From DATLYH01 sp035575035 (GTDB lineage Bacteria; Planctomycetota; Planctomycetia; Gemmatales; Gemmataceae), in NCBI GenBank assembly GCA_035575035.1, contig DATLYH010000069.1, positions 1-50,693 on the forward strand: a stretch of DNA of 50,693 bases, read 5' to 3'. The notes beneath the pieces were generated by a model. That model ran no database searches. It saw only the letters and a program-made list of their open reading frames with translations, and was not told where the DNA came from. The stretch's first letter is position 1; the number at the start of each line of letters is the position of its first letter. Of this stretch, positions 1-8,404 are shown in pieces. A program made the position numbers and the translations under genes.

Positions 1-1669
1 GCAGCGACGGGAAGGGGGAGCCGCCCGCCAGCATCTGGAATGGCTTCTGCTGCAACAGGTTTTTGCGCAGCGCCTGGATAGCCAGCGCTGCTGCCACCTC
101 GCCTGCCTCGTAGCCGCCCATGCCGTCAGCCAGCAGGACCAGGACGCACTCGCCCAGGTCGTCCTGCCGCGACTCGACGGCGTGCAGCAGGGCAAAGGCG
201 TCCTCGTTGCCGGTGCGGACCATACCGGTAGTCGTCCAGGCCGCGACTTCCAACCGCACGTTGTCCACCACTCGGCCGCAGACTTCAAGCGTCCGGATTA
301 ACTCGGTGAAACCGGTCGGGTCTTCCCGCGCCGCCTCGTCGGTCGGGAAGCGCAGGTGAACGTCACGGCAGAAGGTCTTGCTGATGAGCCGGGCCAGTGC
401 CGGATGGATGTCGGGATACAGCGCAGCGACCGGCTTGGGGGCGCGGGTCTTGCGGTCGAAGTCCTCCTCGACCAGCTCCCGGCCGACGTACAAGGCGCAG
501 AGCATGGCCCCGAAACTGTACAGATCGGCGCGGGCGTCGGCCTGACTGCCGTTGACGGTCAGCTCGGGGGCGGTATAGAGCGTGCCCCGGATCGGCGCAC
601 CGGGCGGCACCGGCACCGGCAGGAGGTCGGACAGGTCGGTCAGCCTTGCTCGTCCTTCCGGAGTGACCACAACGATGTCGGGTCGCAGCCCCTCAAGAAT
701 CACACCGGCCTGATGCAGCCGCTGCAAGCACTCCGCGATCTGTTTGAGCAGGCCGAAGCGTGTCGGGCCGTCGGCTTCGGGATCGTCCCAGGCGTCCCAG
801 AGCGACCGGCCGGTCGGCAGCTCCTCGACCAGGTACGCGAAGCCGTCCTCGACGAAACTGTCGAGCACGGCCGGCAGGGATGGGTGCTGGGCAATTTCCA
901 GCAGGGCCTTCTCCCAGGCGACCGAAGGCCAGCCGGGCGGGACCATCTCCGGTTCCGTGCTCAGGACCGAGGCGATCGGCGGGGACGGCTCGTCGAAACC
1001 AGGGAGGATCTCCTCACCCTCCGCCACAGGCGCGGCACTGACTACCTCGGCGGCCGGCAGTTCCTCAGCAGGGGGGAGCGGCATGCGCACGATCACCACG
1101 GGGACCGGCCCGTCGGCGCCGGTGCCATGGTCCAGTCCACGGAACCGGGCGACGCCCAGCCGTTCGCTCAGCTGTTCCTGCAATTCATACCGACCGGCAA
1201 TCCAATGGCGGGAGAGCAGCTCGCCAACCGTGATCGGGCCCGCAACGGGAGACGGCTCGGTCGGGAAGAAGTAGCCGCAGCTCTCGCAGTAGGACCGGTC
1301 GAGTGTTCGCGGCGCTTGACAAAGGGGGCATTGGAGCGAGACGGGCGGAGCAGGCGGCGCCTCGGGCGCAACGACCACCAGCGGTTCCGTCGGCGGCACC
1401 GGCGCGGCCAATGGCTCGGCGGGTGGCTCGGGACTGACCGTCGCCATCGCCGGCGCGGACTCAGAAGTGTCGGGCGCCTCCGCCGGCGTCTCGGACACGG
1501 ACGCGGCGAGAGTCGGCCCCGGGGGGACCGGGCTTTCCCAGCCAGGGGTCGGCTGGTCGGCCTCGGTTTCGGACGCCTTCATCGCCTGGACCATGCCGCG
1601 AAGCCGCGCCAGCATGGACTGGAACCCGCTAGGACGAGGGGCCGAAGACTCGGAAGGATTGGGTGACAT
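1..1669 (-). CDS. Zinc-ribbon / pseudokinase / PP2C phosphatase fusion (3' end outside window)
   Basis: About 556 codons are visible; the frame is open to the window edge, so the C-terminus is missing. The start is ATG at 1669, with AGAAGG about 7 nt upstream, 9 nt after the kinase gene's stop. Order: Pro/Ala-rich stretch 35-110; four-Cys zinc ribbon (C114, C117, C128, C131); kinase-like region about 148-450; PP2C domain from about 475 with RTGNEDAF (486-492) and ADGMGG (514-519), the metal-binding Asp motifs of Stp1-type phosphatases. The kinase-like part keeps the GT-Y-APE segment (362-369) but has LEG (325-327) where HRD is expected, DLS (345-347) for DFG and probably Arg195 for the ATP-binding Lys. 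It is therefore read as a catalytically dead pseudokinase. Inference: it guides a phosphatase that reverses phosphorylation by the kinase encoded just upstream. Confidence 0.88.
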   Translation of the reverse strand, partial: MSPNPSESSAPRPSGFQSMLARLRGMVQAMKASETEADQPTPGWESPVPPGPTLAASVSETPAEAPDTSESAPAMATVSPEPPAEPLAAPVPPTEPLVVVAPEAPPAPPVSLQCPLCQAPRTLDRSYCESCGYFFPTEPSPVAGPITVGELLSRHWIAGRYELQEQLSERLGVARFRGLDHGTGADGPVPVVIVRMPLPPAEELPAAEVVSAAPVAEGEEILPGFDEPSPPIASVLSTEPEMVPPGWPSVAWEKALLEIAQHPSLPAVLDSFVEDGFAYLVEELPTGRSLWDAWDDPEADGPTRFGLLKQIAECLQRLHQAGVILEGLRPDIVVVTPEGRARLTDLSDLLPVPVPPGAPIRGTLYTAPELTVNGSQADARADLYSFGAMLCALYVGRELVEEDFDRKTRAPKPVAALYPDIHPALARLISKTFCRDVHLRFPTDEAAREDPTGFTELIRTLEVCGRVVDNVRLEVAAWTTTGMVRTGNEDAFALLHAVESRQDDLGECVLVLLADGMGGYEAGEVAAALAIQALRKNLLQQKPFQMLAGGSPFPSL

Positions 1670-1678
1670 GTTCGCCTT

Positions 1679-3142
1679 CTAACGAAGTCTATTCCCACAA
1701 TGGATGCAGCAGCGGCTGCCCATCCGGTTGATCTTGCCGCACTGGTGGCACGGAGGCGTTGGGTCGGTCAGCGGCTCGGCACAGCGCGAGCAATACGGTT
1801 CGCGGACCTTGTTCACCTGCTGGCATTTCGGACACGACACCTCTCGGGTCACCCGGCGGCGCTCCAGGTCGGCCTTGATCTCGCGGGCCGAAAAGTAACG
1901 GTCGTTGACGTCCTCGGCCAGGTTGATACGGATCAGCTCGAAGAACCAGCGCTGGTCGGGCGGATAGGGGCAGTCGGGGCTTTTGAGTCGCTGCTCTAAC
2001 TCACGGGCGGTGTAGAAACCCTCCGGCGGCTTGCCGGTGGCCAGGTGGTAAAGCGTACCGGCCAGGGCGAACAGGTCGCTGCGCGGCTCCGGTTTGCCGA
2101 CGATCTGTTCGGGCGGGGCGTAGCCCTCGGTGTAAACGCGCGTCTTGGCGGCCAGGCGTTCCTTCTGCGAACGGCCCAGGTCGCGGGCGGTGCCGAAGTC
2201 GATTAGCTTGATGGAACGGCCGTCTTCCAGGAGCATGATGTTGTCCGGCTTCAGGTCGCGGTGGACCAGAGGAGGCGACTGGCTGTGCATGTGAGTAAGC
2301 ACGTCGCAAATGCTCTTGCCCCATTCAATCACCTGGTCCAGGGGGAAGGGTCGATTGTTATTTGACTCCATCAGCTTGAGGAGATCCTGGCCGCGGATGT
2401 ATTCCAGGATCAGATGGGCGGCCTGGCCCTGTTCGATCAGGTCATAGACCCGCGGCACAATGGGGAGGGCTTCCAGCGAGCGCAGGATGTCGGCCTCGCG
2501 GCGGAAGAAGTTTAGCCGGATGGAGAATTCCTGCGGGTCGGAGCAGATCATGTCCTTGATGGCGACAGGGCGGTTGCCGGCCTTGGTGTCGGTAGCAAGG
2601 TAGACGGCGCCGAAGCCGCCCATCGCCAGGAGCTTGTCGATGCGGTAGCGGTTGTGGATCAGGGTACCGGGGGGCGTCGGCAGCGGGGTGGTGCAGCGCT
2701 GGCAGATGCGCTCGCCGGGCGGGTTGGCGACGCCGCAGGCCGGGTTGGGACAGAGATTGGGAGCCACCTCGTCGGCGACGGCCGCCTCGGACTGGATCAG
2801 GTAGCCGCAGTCCATGCAGGCGATGGCGCCCGGATTCAGCTCGGACCCGCACGCTGGACACCGGGTCGGGACGGACGGGGGCGCCTTGGCAGGGGTCGGC
2901 GCCGCGGCCGGCCGGGGCGGGGCTGGGGGAATGGGCGGCGGTTTCGGCGGGGCCGGAGGTGTCTGCACGGCGGGGGCCGACGCCCGGGCGGGCGCCGCCA
3001 CGGCCACGGGTTCTCGCGCCGGGATGCCGACCGCGAACACCTGTTTGCAGGTAGGACAACGAACCTGCTTGCCGGCCGCGCCATCGGGCACCTGCATCGG
3101 CTGGCCGCACGCCGCATTCGGGCAGCGAATCACTAATGGCAT
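1679..3142 (-). CDS. Zinc-ribbon Ser/Thr protein kinase
   Basis: A 487-aa Hanks-type kinase. The N-terminal ribbon (C7, C12, C29, C32) resembles the MJ0042 zinc finger; then a Pro/Ala linker (about 45-92) and two more ribbons (C95-C112 and C131-C150). The kinase domain (about 166-430) has a glycine loop MGGFGAVY, Lys196 in VAIKD, HRDLKPDN (Asp296), DFG (315-317) and GYAPPE, so it should be active. Two further ribbons (about 437-485) close the protein. No membrane segment is seen, so it is probably cytoplasmic. The start at 3142 is chosen because the MPLVIRCP ribbon begins there; longer in-frame extensions have no domain. It lies 16 nt after the membrane-protein gene and 9 nt before the pseudokinase-PP2C gene, which suggests a kinase/phosphatase pair on one transcript. 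Confidence 0.93.
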   Translation of the reverse strand: MPLVIRCPNAACGQPMQVPDGAAGKQVRCPTCKQVFAVGIPAREPVAVAAPARASAPAVQTPPAPPKPPPIPPAPPRPAAAPTPAKAPPSVPTRCPACGSELNPGAIACMDCGYLIQSEAAVADEVAPNLCPNPACGVANPPGERICQRCTTPLPTPPGTLIHNRYRIDKLLAMGGFGAVYLATDTKAGNRPVAIKDMICSDPQEFSIRLNFFRREADILRSLEALPIVPRVYDLIEQGQAAHLILEYIRGQDLLKLMESNNNRPFPLDQVIEWGKSICDVLTHMHSQSPPLVHRDLKPDNIMLLEDGRSIKLIDFGTARDLGRSQKERLAAKTRVYTEGYAPPEQIVGKPEPRSDLFALAGTLYHLATGKPPEGFYTARELEQRLKSPDCPYPPDQRWFFELIRINLAEDVNDRYFSAREIKADLERRRVTREVSCPKCQQVNKVREPYCSRCAEPLTDPTPPCHQCGKINRMGSRCCIHCGNRLR

Positions 3143-3158
3143 GGCTGGGTTCTCATCG

Positions 3159-3620
3159 TCAGGAGTCAGAAATCTGATCCGCTGCGGCGACCTGTTGGGC
3201 ACGATTCTTAGCTGCCGCCTGGCTAATCGCCGCGACCACAATCCCGCCGGCCACCGCCAGCAGGTAGGCCCCGACCGAAGCGAAGACCACGGCGTCGGTC
3301 CACCGCGGCACGAACAACACCGCACAGGCCAGCGAATACAGGGGCGCCGTGACTAAGGGCAGGGCGATCAAGACGCCCGATCGCAGCCGGCGGCGGTCCT
3401 GCCCGAGCCGGGCCCAGACCCAGAGGGCCGACGCCGCCAGCAGGTGAGTATACAGGGCGACCAGCCCTGCCGCCGCGAACGCGAACCCCAAGGGAACGAA
3501 GCTCCCTTTCGGCCCCGGGCAAACCAGGCACAGGGCGAGCACTCCCAGCGGCGCTATCCAGGCCCCGAACGCCGCCGAAGGCAGCAGCGAGAGGCTGTCG
3601 GGATGCTGGCTCGGAGTCAT
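3159..3620 (-). CDS. Small multi-pass membrane protein of the signalling operon
   Basis: A 153-aa protein with about four hydrophobic segments (roughly residues 17-35, 40-70, 83-105 and 111-133) and a short polar Ala/Gln-rich tail. It has no recognised domain and I cannot assign a function. The start at 3620 lies 17 nt after the stop of the FHA gene and the gene ends 16 nt before the kinase start, so it is embedded in the operon. Inference: a membrane partner of the neighbouring membrane-FHA protein. The longer frame through this region (up to 3935) overlaps the FHA domain of the previous gene and is unlikely to be used. Confidence 0.7.
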   Translation of the reverse strand: MTPSQHPDSLSLLPSAAFGAWIAPLGVLALCLVCPGPKGSFVPLGFAFAAAGLVALYTHLLAASALWVWARLGQDRRRLRSGVLIALPLVTAPLYSLACAVLFVPRWTDAVVFASVGAYLLAVAGGIVVAAISQAAAKNRAQQVAAADQISDS

Positions 3621-3637
3621 GGGTACCGCCCGCCAAA

Positions 3638-4549
3638 CTATCTCTTCTGTCTCTCCCCAAAACGCAGGATCGCCTTCCCCATGCCGATGCGGTCTCCCGA
3701 ACGCAGCGGCGTCGGTCCGGTGATCCGCTCGCCGTTGAGAAACGTGCCGCCCGGCGTGCCGGCGTCGGCCAGCAGGTAGCGGTTGCCCTCCAGCACAATG
3801 CGGGCGTGCAGCCGCTCGATGCCGCTGTCGCCGAACAGGCCGATGTCGCAATCCTCGGCCCGGCCAATGGTCGTCTCCGCCTTCGACAGGATCAGCTCGC
3901 GGCCCGGGCGAAAGCCTGCCTCTACCCGCACCCACGCCTCCTTCAAGACCACCTGGGCCGTCCCGATCAACAGGCCAATGGATGAGCCCAAGATCACCAA
4001 TCCCAGCGCCAGTGAGCCGCGCGGCATCGGCACCAGGCTTAGGAAGCTCGGCGATGTCAACAGGGCGAACAGCATGCCGCCGACCAGCCCGCCGATCAGG
4101 CCACCGATCAGACCGTTGACCGTTTTGCGCAAGGCCAAGCCGGTGCCGCGGCGGACGGCCAGCGCGCGGAACAAATCAAAGACGCCAACTGAGACGCCGA
4201 TGGCCGTGCCGACCAGCATCCAGCCCAGGAACTTCGGCAGCGACAGATACTGATAGCCGGCCTCTCCCACCAACGCGCCGAACAGGCCGCCGCCCATGCC
4301 GACCGCCGCACAGACCAACGGCCGGAGCACGCGCTGGTAGCCGACCGAGTTCAGCAGAGCGTCCAATATCCCGACTACCAACCCAAGTTGCAGGCCGAGG
4401 GCGGCCCCGGTCAGGGCTGAGTTGAGGAGAAGCCGGCTCTGCTCGGCCTGCTCCTCGTGCAGCCCTACCGCGATAACTTGCACCCAGACAACCAGCGCCG
4501 CCCAGGCGCCGCAGAGGGCACAGTAATAGATGAACAGCTTGAACGACAT
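3638..4549 (-). CDS. Multi-pass membrane protein with C-terminal FHA domain (copy A)
   Basis: 303 aa. The first 200 residues form five or six Gly/Leu-rich hydrophobic segments with glycine-zipper repeats such as GGLIGGLVGG. Residues about 207-303 are an FHA domain (IGRAEDCDIGLF, then GGTFLNGERI). FHA domains bind phosphothreonine peptides. The usual Ser of the S-x-x-H motif is Glu here (ERLH, 245-248), so binding may be altered, while the GR and NG motifs are kept. The start at 4549 begins MSFKLF, 8 nt after the upstream stop. Inference: a membrane receptor or scaffold displaying FHA to the cytoplasm, reading the output of the kinase two genes downstream. A paralogue is at 11902-12972. Confidence 0.88.
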   Translation of the reverse strand: MSFKLFIYYCALCGAWAALVVWVQVIAVGLHEEQAEQSRLLLNSALTGAALGLQLGLVVGILDALLNSVGYQRVLRPLVCAAVGMGGGLFGALVGEAGYQYLSLPKFLGWMLVGTAIGVSVGVFDLFRALAVRRGTGLALRKTVNGLIGGLIGGLVGGMLFALLTSPSFLSLVPMPRGSLALGLVILGSSIGLLIGTAQVVLKEAWVRVEAGFRPGRELILSKAETTIGRAEDCDIGLFGDSGIERLHARIVLEGNRYLLADAGTPGGTFLNGERITGPTPLRSGDRIGMGKAILRFGERQKR

Positions 4550-4557
4550 TTGCGCCC

Positions 4558-7182
4558 CTACTGTCCGAAAATGCCTCCCGTCCGGATCTGCCCCTCGTAA
4601 GTCTGGCTGGTCCCGCCGGAAGACACCTCTAGTTTGAACGGCCCTACGCCCGTACTCCGGATGCGCCACGACACCTGGCCGCGGTCGCCATCGCTGTCCA
4701 CCGCCTTCTCCAGCGTCTCGTCCTTGACCAACTCCAGGTGCGGCGGCAACGGGCCGAGCGTCACCACCTGGCCGCGCTGGGAATTGCGGACGTAGCAGGT
4801 CAGGGTGAACTCGCCCCCTTTGCGGAACGAGCCGCCGGCCGTCAGCCCCAGTTTGAAGTCGCCGCCGGTGCCCGCAGCGATGGTGTTCAGCCCGTAGGTG
4901 AATGCCATCTCCCGCTTCTCCTTCGGCGACATGGTCCGGTAGGCCCAGTACAAGGCCACGCAGGAATCCTTCTCACGCCGGGCGTTGGGCTCCCGGATCG
5001 AGCGGTACTCCCACTCCCAGCGTACCTGCCCGGCGTACTCGGCCGGCCAGCGGCAGATCACCAATTCCGCGATCGGCTCCGGCTCGACGCCGCCCGGCAA
5101 GACAATCCCGCGGAGGCCCAGATGGGCGACCGTGCCGGGATTCTTCAGATCGGGATGCTCGACCGCCTGGATGTAGTCGGGAATGTCCTTGGAGTCCAGC
5201 TTGATCCAGGTGTCCATCAGTCCCGGCTGCCCCGGGATCACGAACGGTACGCCGTCGTTGGCGCCGATGAAGGTGTCGAGCATCACCCGCAGCCCGACCG
5301 TGTGCGGCACCGTGTCCCGGTTCTCGACCGTGTAGCGGATCAGGCAGGTGTCAAAAAGGCGGGTCTGTTCGCCGGGGACCAATTCGACCGTCTGGGTGAC
5401 GTGGATCTTCTGGTTGTTGCCGCTCTCCCAGGTCGCGGTCCAGCCGATGCGGTTCTTCAGGTCGGGAAACTTCTCGAACGGCGTGAGCCGGCGGACCGGC
5501 TTGCCGGGCTTCTCCCAGAAGAGGTTCTCGTGGCCGTCAATCTTGATGCAGGTGTTATTGGTGAGGCCGCGCTCCTCGTAGGTCAGCCGTTTCTTCATGT
5601 CGGGGACATTCGGATCCCGCTCCTTGAGCATGACAACGCCGAAGCGGAGCCGCTCGTCATGGAATGAGACGCCCAGCCGTGGCTCGCGGTCGATCAGGTC
5701 GGTCCAGGAAAAGACCGCGTCGCCGCCGGCATAGGCGACCGGTGGGCCGGCGGGCTGGTCGTCCCCCTTCTGGCTGAGCAGGTCCCAAAGCATGATGCCG
5801 CCCAGCACGATGAATAGCAGGATGAGCGGCACGGCATGGATGAACCGCGGGCCCCGGCGGTAAGTGGGAGTGCGGATGATGGGGCCTTCCACCGGCAGTT
5901 CGGGCGCGGGCGGGGCGAAGGCTGAGGTCGGAGTGATAGGGGGTGCCAGCGGCTCCTGGGCGCCGGGAATGAGGCCGGCGCCGATGGTCAGCGTGACCGG
6001 CACTACGAAGCGCTGGTTGCCGTTGGCAGTCACGATCACCCGGGCACGGAGGGTCTCCCCCGGGCGGGCGGGGACCGACGGCACAACCAGCGGGATGGTG
6101 GCGGACCGGCCGTTGGGCTGGGCCCGGCCGACCTCCAACCACGGTTGATCGCTGACAGCGTGCGCCCAGACGGGCCGCTTCTCCTGGGTCCGGACTTCCA
6201 GCACATGCCGCAGCCGGTCGCCGGGCCTCCCCTCCAGCGCCACCGCGTGTTCGCTGATGTCTACTTTCGGCGGCGGCGTCAGGCCAAGCGCCTCGAAGAA
6301 CTGCTGAACGGCGCCGAGCCCTGACGAGGCCGGCGTCTGCACCGGGTAGGTCCAGCCGTTGTCCCGGTACCAGCGGGCGACAGCGCCGCTTTCGAAGAGG
6401 GCGGCTGCCTCGCGGGGCTGCTGGCGGGCCTTCTCGGCAAGTTGCCGTGGACTGGCGGCGCCGGCCAGCACACCGTCAGGGAATGGCTTGACCGGCACCG
6501 CAACGCGCACCACCACGGAGGCGCTGCCGCCGTTAGACTCGATCATCAGCCGGCCTTCCAGCGGCTTGCTGCCGGCCCGCAGGCGTCGGCCGAGGATGTG
6601 GATCGGGATGATGCACTGATCGGTGAACTGAAACAGTTTCTGGGGTGCACCGGGCCCCTCGCCGATGCTGAGCCAGGAGCAGTCCTCGACGGTGATGGTG
6701 CCGTACAGCAGTCGGTTGCCGGCGTTATCCAGGTGCAGGTCGAATCGGCGATCCTGGCCCACGGGCATCTGACCGAGGTTGATCTCGCGCGGCTCGACTT
6801 GCAGCGCAGGCGGCCGCAAAACGGTACAGGGGAGACGGGCCAGAAACTGATCCAGGCCGCGGTCGCGGTCGGGGAAGCGGGTTGCCTCGCGCGCAGCCAG
6901 AGCCAGGTCGGGACGGCCGAGCCGAGCGAGGAACTTCTCCAGATAGCCCTGTTCGAGTAGCTCGCGGGCAGCCTGCCAGTCCTGCTGGCAAGCCAGGGCC
7001 AGTTCGTTGAAGTTGTGGCACGACCGGCCGGAAGGGAAGACAAACTGGCTCGGAAACGGCCTGGCCCCGGCCGAGACCGGCCCGCCATCGCGGCCGGGGC
7101 CGGCGAGGAACATACCATCGTGGTAGCAGTAAACCGCCTCCGGCGGGTTGACCCGGCGGCACTTGCTGCACGTTTGAGCCAT
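4558..7182 (-). CDS. Large zinc-ribbon / beta-domain membrane protein (copy A)
   Basis: 874 aa from ATG 7182; an ATG five codons upstream is possible, but the paralogue also starts MA-x-x-C. Order: N-terminal ribbon (CSKC, then a Cys/His pair); a helical segment with FPSGR, W-x-x-A-R-x-L-L and LGRPDLA; an Ig-like beta region (about 130-230); a second helical module ending in QQFFEALGL-x-PP (about 240-305); another beta region; one membrane helix about 447-468; then about 400 beta-rich residues I cannot assign. The ribbon and the pairing with an FHA protein suggest an N-in topology with the last 400 residues outside, which is inference. Copy B (9998-11899) matches the first 400 residues but replaces the large C-terminal domain with four membrane helices. 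Confidence 0.85.
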   Translation of the reverse strand: MAQTCSKCRRVNPPEAVYCYHDGMFLAGPGRDGGPVSAGARPFPSQFVFPSGRSCHNFNELALACQQDWQAARELLEQGYLEKFLARLGRPDLALAAREATRFPDRDRGLDQFLARLPCTVLRPPALQVEPREINLGQMPVGQDRRFDLHLDNAGNRLLYGTITVEDCSWLSIGEGPGAPQKLFQFTDQCIIPIHILGRRLRAGSKPLEGRLMIESNGGSASVVVRVAVPVKPFPDGVLAGAASPRQLAEKARQQPREAAALFESGAVARWYRDNGWTYPVQTPASSGLGAVQQFFEALGLTPPPKVDISEHAVALEGRPGDRLRHVLEVRTQEKRPVWAHAVSDQPWLEVGRAQPNGRSATIPLVVPSVPARPGETLRARVIVTANGNQRFVVPVTLTIGAGLIPGAQEPLAPPITPTSAFAPPAPELPVEGPIIRTPTYRRGPRFIHAVPLILLFIVLGGIMLWDLLSQKGDDQPAGPPVAYAGGDAVFSWTDLIDREPRLGVSFHDERLRFGVVMLKERDPNVPDMKKRLTYEERGLTNNTCIKIDGHENLFWEKPGKPVRRLTPFEKFPDLKNRIGWTATWESGNNQKIHVTQTVELVPGEQTRLFDTCLIRYTVENRDTVPHTVGLRVMLDTFIGANDGVPFVIPGQPGLMDTWIKLDSKDIPDYIQAVEHPDLKNPGTVAHLGLRGIVLPGGVEPEPIAELVICRWPAEYAGQVRWEWEYRSIREPNARREKDSCVALYWAYRTMSPKEKREMAFTYGLNTIAAGTGGDFKLGLTAGGSFRKGGEFTLTCYVRNSQRGQVVTLGPLPPHLELVKDETLEKAVDSDGDRGQVSWRIRSTGVGPFKLEVSSGGTSQTYEGQIRTGGIFGQ

Positions 7183-7226
7183 GGGCCGTTCCGGCATTGC
7201 GGATTGCGGGCCGCAATCCCTCGTTC

Positions 7227-7955
7227 TCAGATGATAACCTTCAACTGGACGGTCCCAATCTGGATGACATCGTTGACATTAAGCGGCTGCTTCTGGCCGG
7301 GGTAGATACGCTGCCGGTTGACGTAGGTGCCGTTGGAGCTATTCAGGTCCTCGATGGTCAACTGGCCGTTCTCCAAGTTGATGACGGCGTGCTGCCGCGA
7401 GGACCAGATGCGGTCGGGTGGCTCCTGGTCTTCGAGGTCGATGTCCACCGGTTTCTCATCGGCCCGGCCGATGAAGTTGAGCCCCTCGTAAATGGGATAC
7501 TCGACGTTGCGTTTCAAGCCGCGCAGGACCAGCAAGCGAACCTGGGCCCCCGGGGGGATGGGAGCGGCCGGGGCAGCCTGCTGAGGAGCGGCCGGCGCGG
7601 CGGCAGGGGGAACAGTGGGGGCGGCCGGCGGGGGCGGCGCAGCCACGGACGCAGCGGCGGCGACGGGGGCCGGGGATGCCGGCGGCGTTACGGGCGCGGC
7701 CGGGGGCACCGGCGACTCGACCGCCACGGCCTCGGCGACGGCCACCACGGATGCCTCCCCGATAACAGGAGTGGCCTCGACAACCGCGGCTACCGGGACC
7801 GTGCCCGGCTCGGACACCGGGGTTGCCTCGACCACTTGGGCTACGGCGACCTCCGGGGCGGTCGTGGGGGCGACCCCTGCGAGGTCCGACTTGCATTGTT
7901 CGCAGAACAGGGCACCGTCTTCGTTGTCGAAATGGCAGAATGGACACTTGAGCAT
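7227..7955 (-). CDS. Zinc-ribbon FHA-domain protein
   Basis: 242 aa. The N-terminal ribbon (C4, C7, C18, C21) is followed by a low-complexity Ala/Pro/Val linker (about 28-135) and a C-terminal FHA domain (about 140-242) with IGRADEK, SSRQHAVI and SSNGTYVN. Unlike the two membrane FHA proteins in this locus, the Arg, Ser-x-x-His and Asn-Gly positions that contact phosphothreonine are all present, so this is the most canonical reader here. The start at 7955 is the ATG directly before the ribbon; longer frames have no domain. It lies 44 nt upstream of the large zinc-ribbon gene and is probably first in the six-gene run. It is likely cytoplasmic, since no signal or membrane segment is seen. Confidence 0.92.
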   Translation of the reverse strand: MLKCPFCHFDNEDGALFCEQCKSDLAGVAPTTAPEVAVAQVVEATPVSEPGTVPVAAVVEATPVIGEASVVAVAEAVAVESPVPPAAPVTPPASPAPVAAAASVAAPPPPAAPTVPPAAAPAAPQQAAPAAPIPPGAQVRLLVLRGLKRNVEYPIYEGLNFIGRADEKPVDIDLEDQEPPDRIWSSRQHAVINLENGQLTIEDLNSSNGTYVNRQRIYPGQKQPLNVNDVIQIGTVQLKVII

Positions 7956-8081
7956 GGTACAACCCGTTCCCGGTCTTGACCCGGGTGAAAACAAGATTGA
8001 TAGCCGCACCAGCGGCATGGGAACCCGCTCCCAGCCGGGGAGCGACGATGTTTATCCTACACGACAGCGAACCGCCGCGCG

Positions 8082-8397
8082 AATGACGAATGTCGAATGA
8101 CGAATGACGAAAGAATGACGAATTCCCAAGGACGAATGACGAAACCACAGGCGGGCGGGAGAGTCCTGTCGTGGCTTGGTCTTCGGACCAAGCCACGATG
8201 CCGACCGCAGGTCTCCCCAAGCAAGAGGAGACCTGCGGTCGGGGCCGGTGGCCCGGTCGGAGACCGGGCCACAACGGGGGGGGCCACAACAGGGGGCGTA
8301 CCGACGGGTTGACCCTTTCTGCCCGGCCTCCATTAGGCATTCGTCATTCGTCCTTTGTGCTTCTTTCGCCCTTCGTGCTTCGTCATTCCCGCCGTCA
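8082..8397. repeat. Nested inverted repeat with GAATGACGAA / TTCGTCATTC arms
   Basis: The left end holds several near-tandem copies of GAATGACGAA separated by short variants (8082-8145). The right end (8336-8397) holds the reverse complement, TTCGTCATTC, also several times. The centre has three hairpins. A second copy with the same arm sequence lies at 24135-24278. Confidence 0.85.
8171..8272. repeat. Three consecutive perfect hairpins, the first with a UUCG tetraloop
   Basis: Hairpin 1: an 11-bp perfect stem (8171-8181 with 8186-8196) closed by C(TTCG)G, the exceptionally stable tetraloop in RNA. Hairpin 2: a 14-bp perfect stem (8203-8216 with 8227-8240) with a 10-nt loop. Hairpin 3: an 11-bp perfect stem (8248-8258 with 8262-8272) with a GGA loop. 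No T-tract follows, so these are not classic intrinsic terminators. Confidence 0.9.
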
Positions 8398-8404
8398 TGC
8401 CGGC

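Larger units (their letters stand above)
7956..8404. other. Gene-free interval filled with nested palindromes
   Basis: 449 nt between the FHA gene and the upstream vWA gene. I see no plausible gene. Direct and inverted copies of a GAATGACGAA unit lie at both ends (8082-8145 and 8336-8397) and three perfect hairpins in the middle (8171-8272); see the separate entries. A promoter for the downstream operon probably lies near 7960-8080, but I could not pick a convincing one. Confidence 0.7.

Noticed and set aside
356..1666. Long plus-strand open frame opposite the pseudokinase-PP2C gene
   Set aside because: Arg/Gly-rich composition typical of antisense frames in GC-rich DNA; the minus strand carries clear PP2C and zinc-ribbon motifs.
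7956..8404. Insertion sequence or MITE with transposase
   Set aside because: Palindromes are present but no transposase frame, and no clear target-site duplication could be seen by eye.
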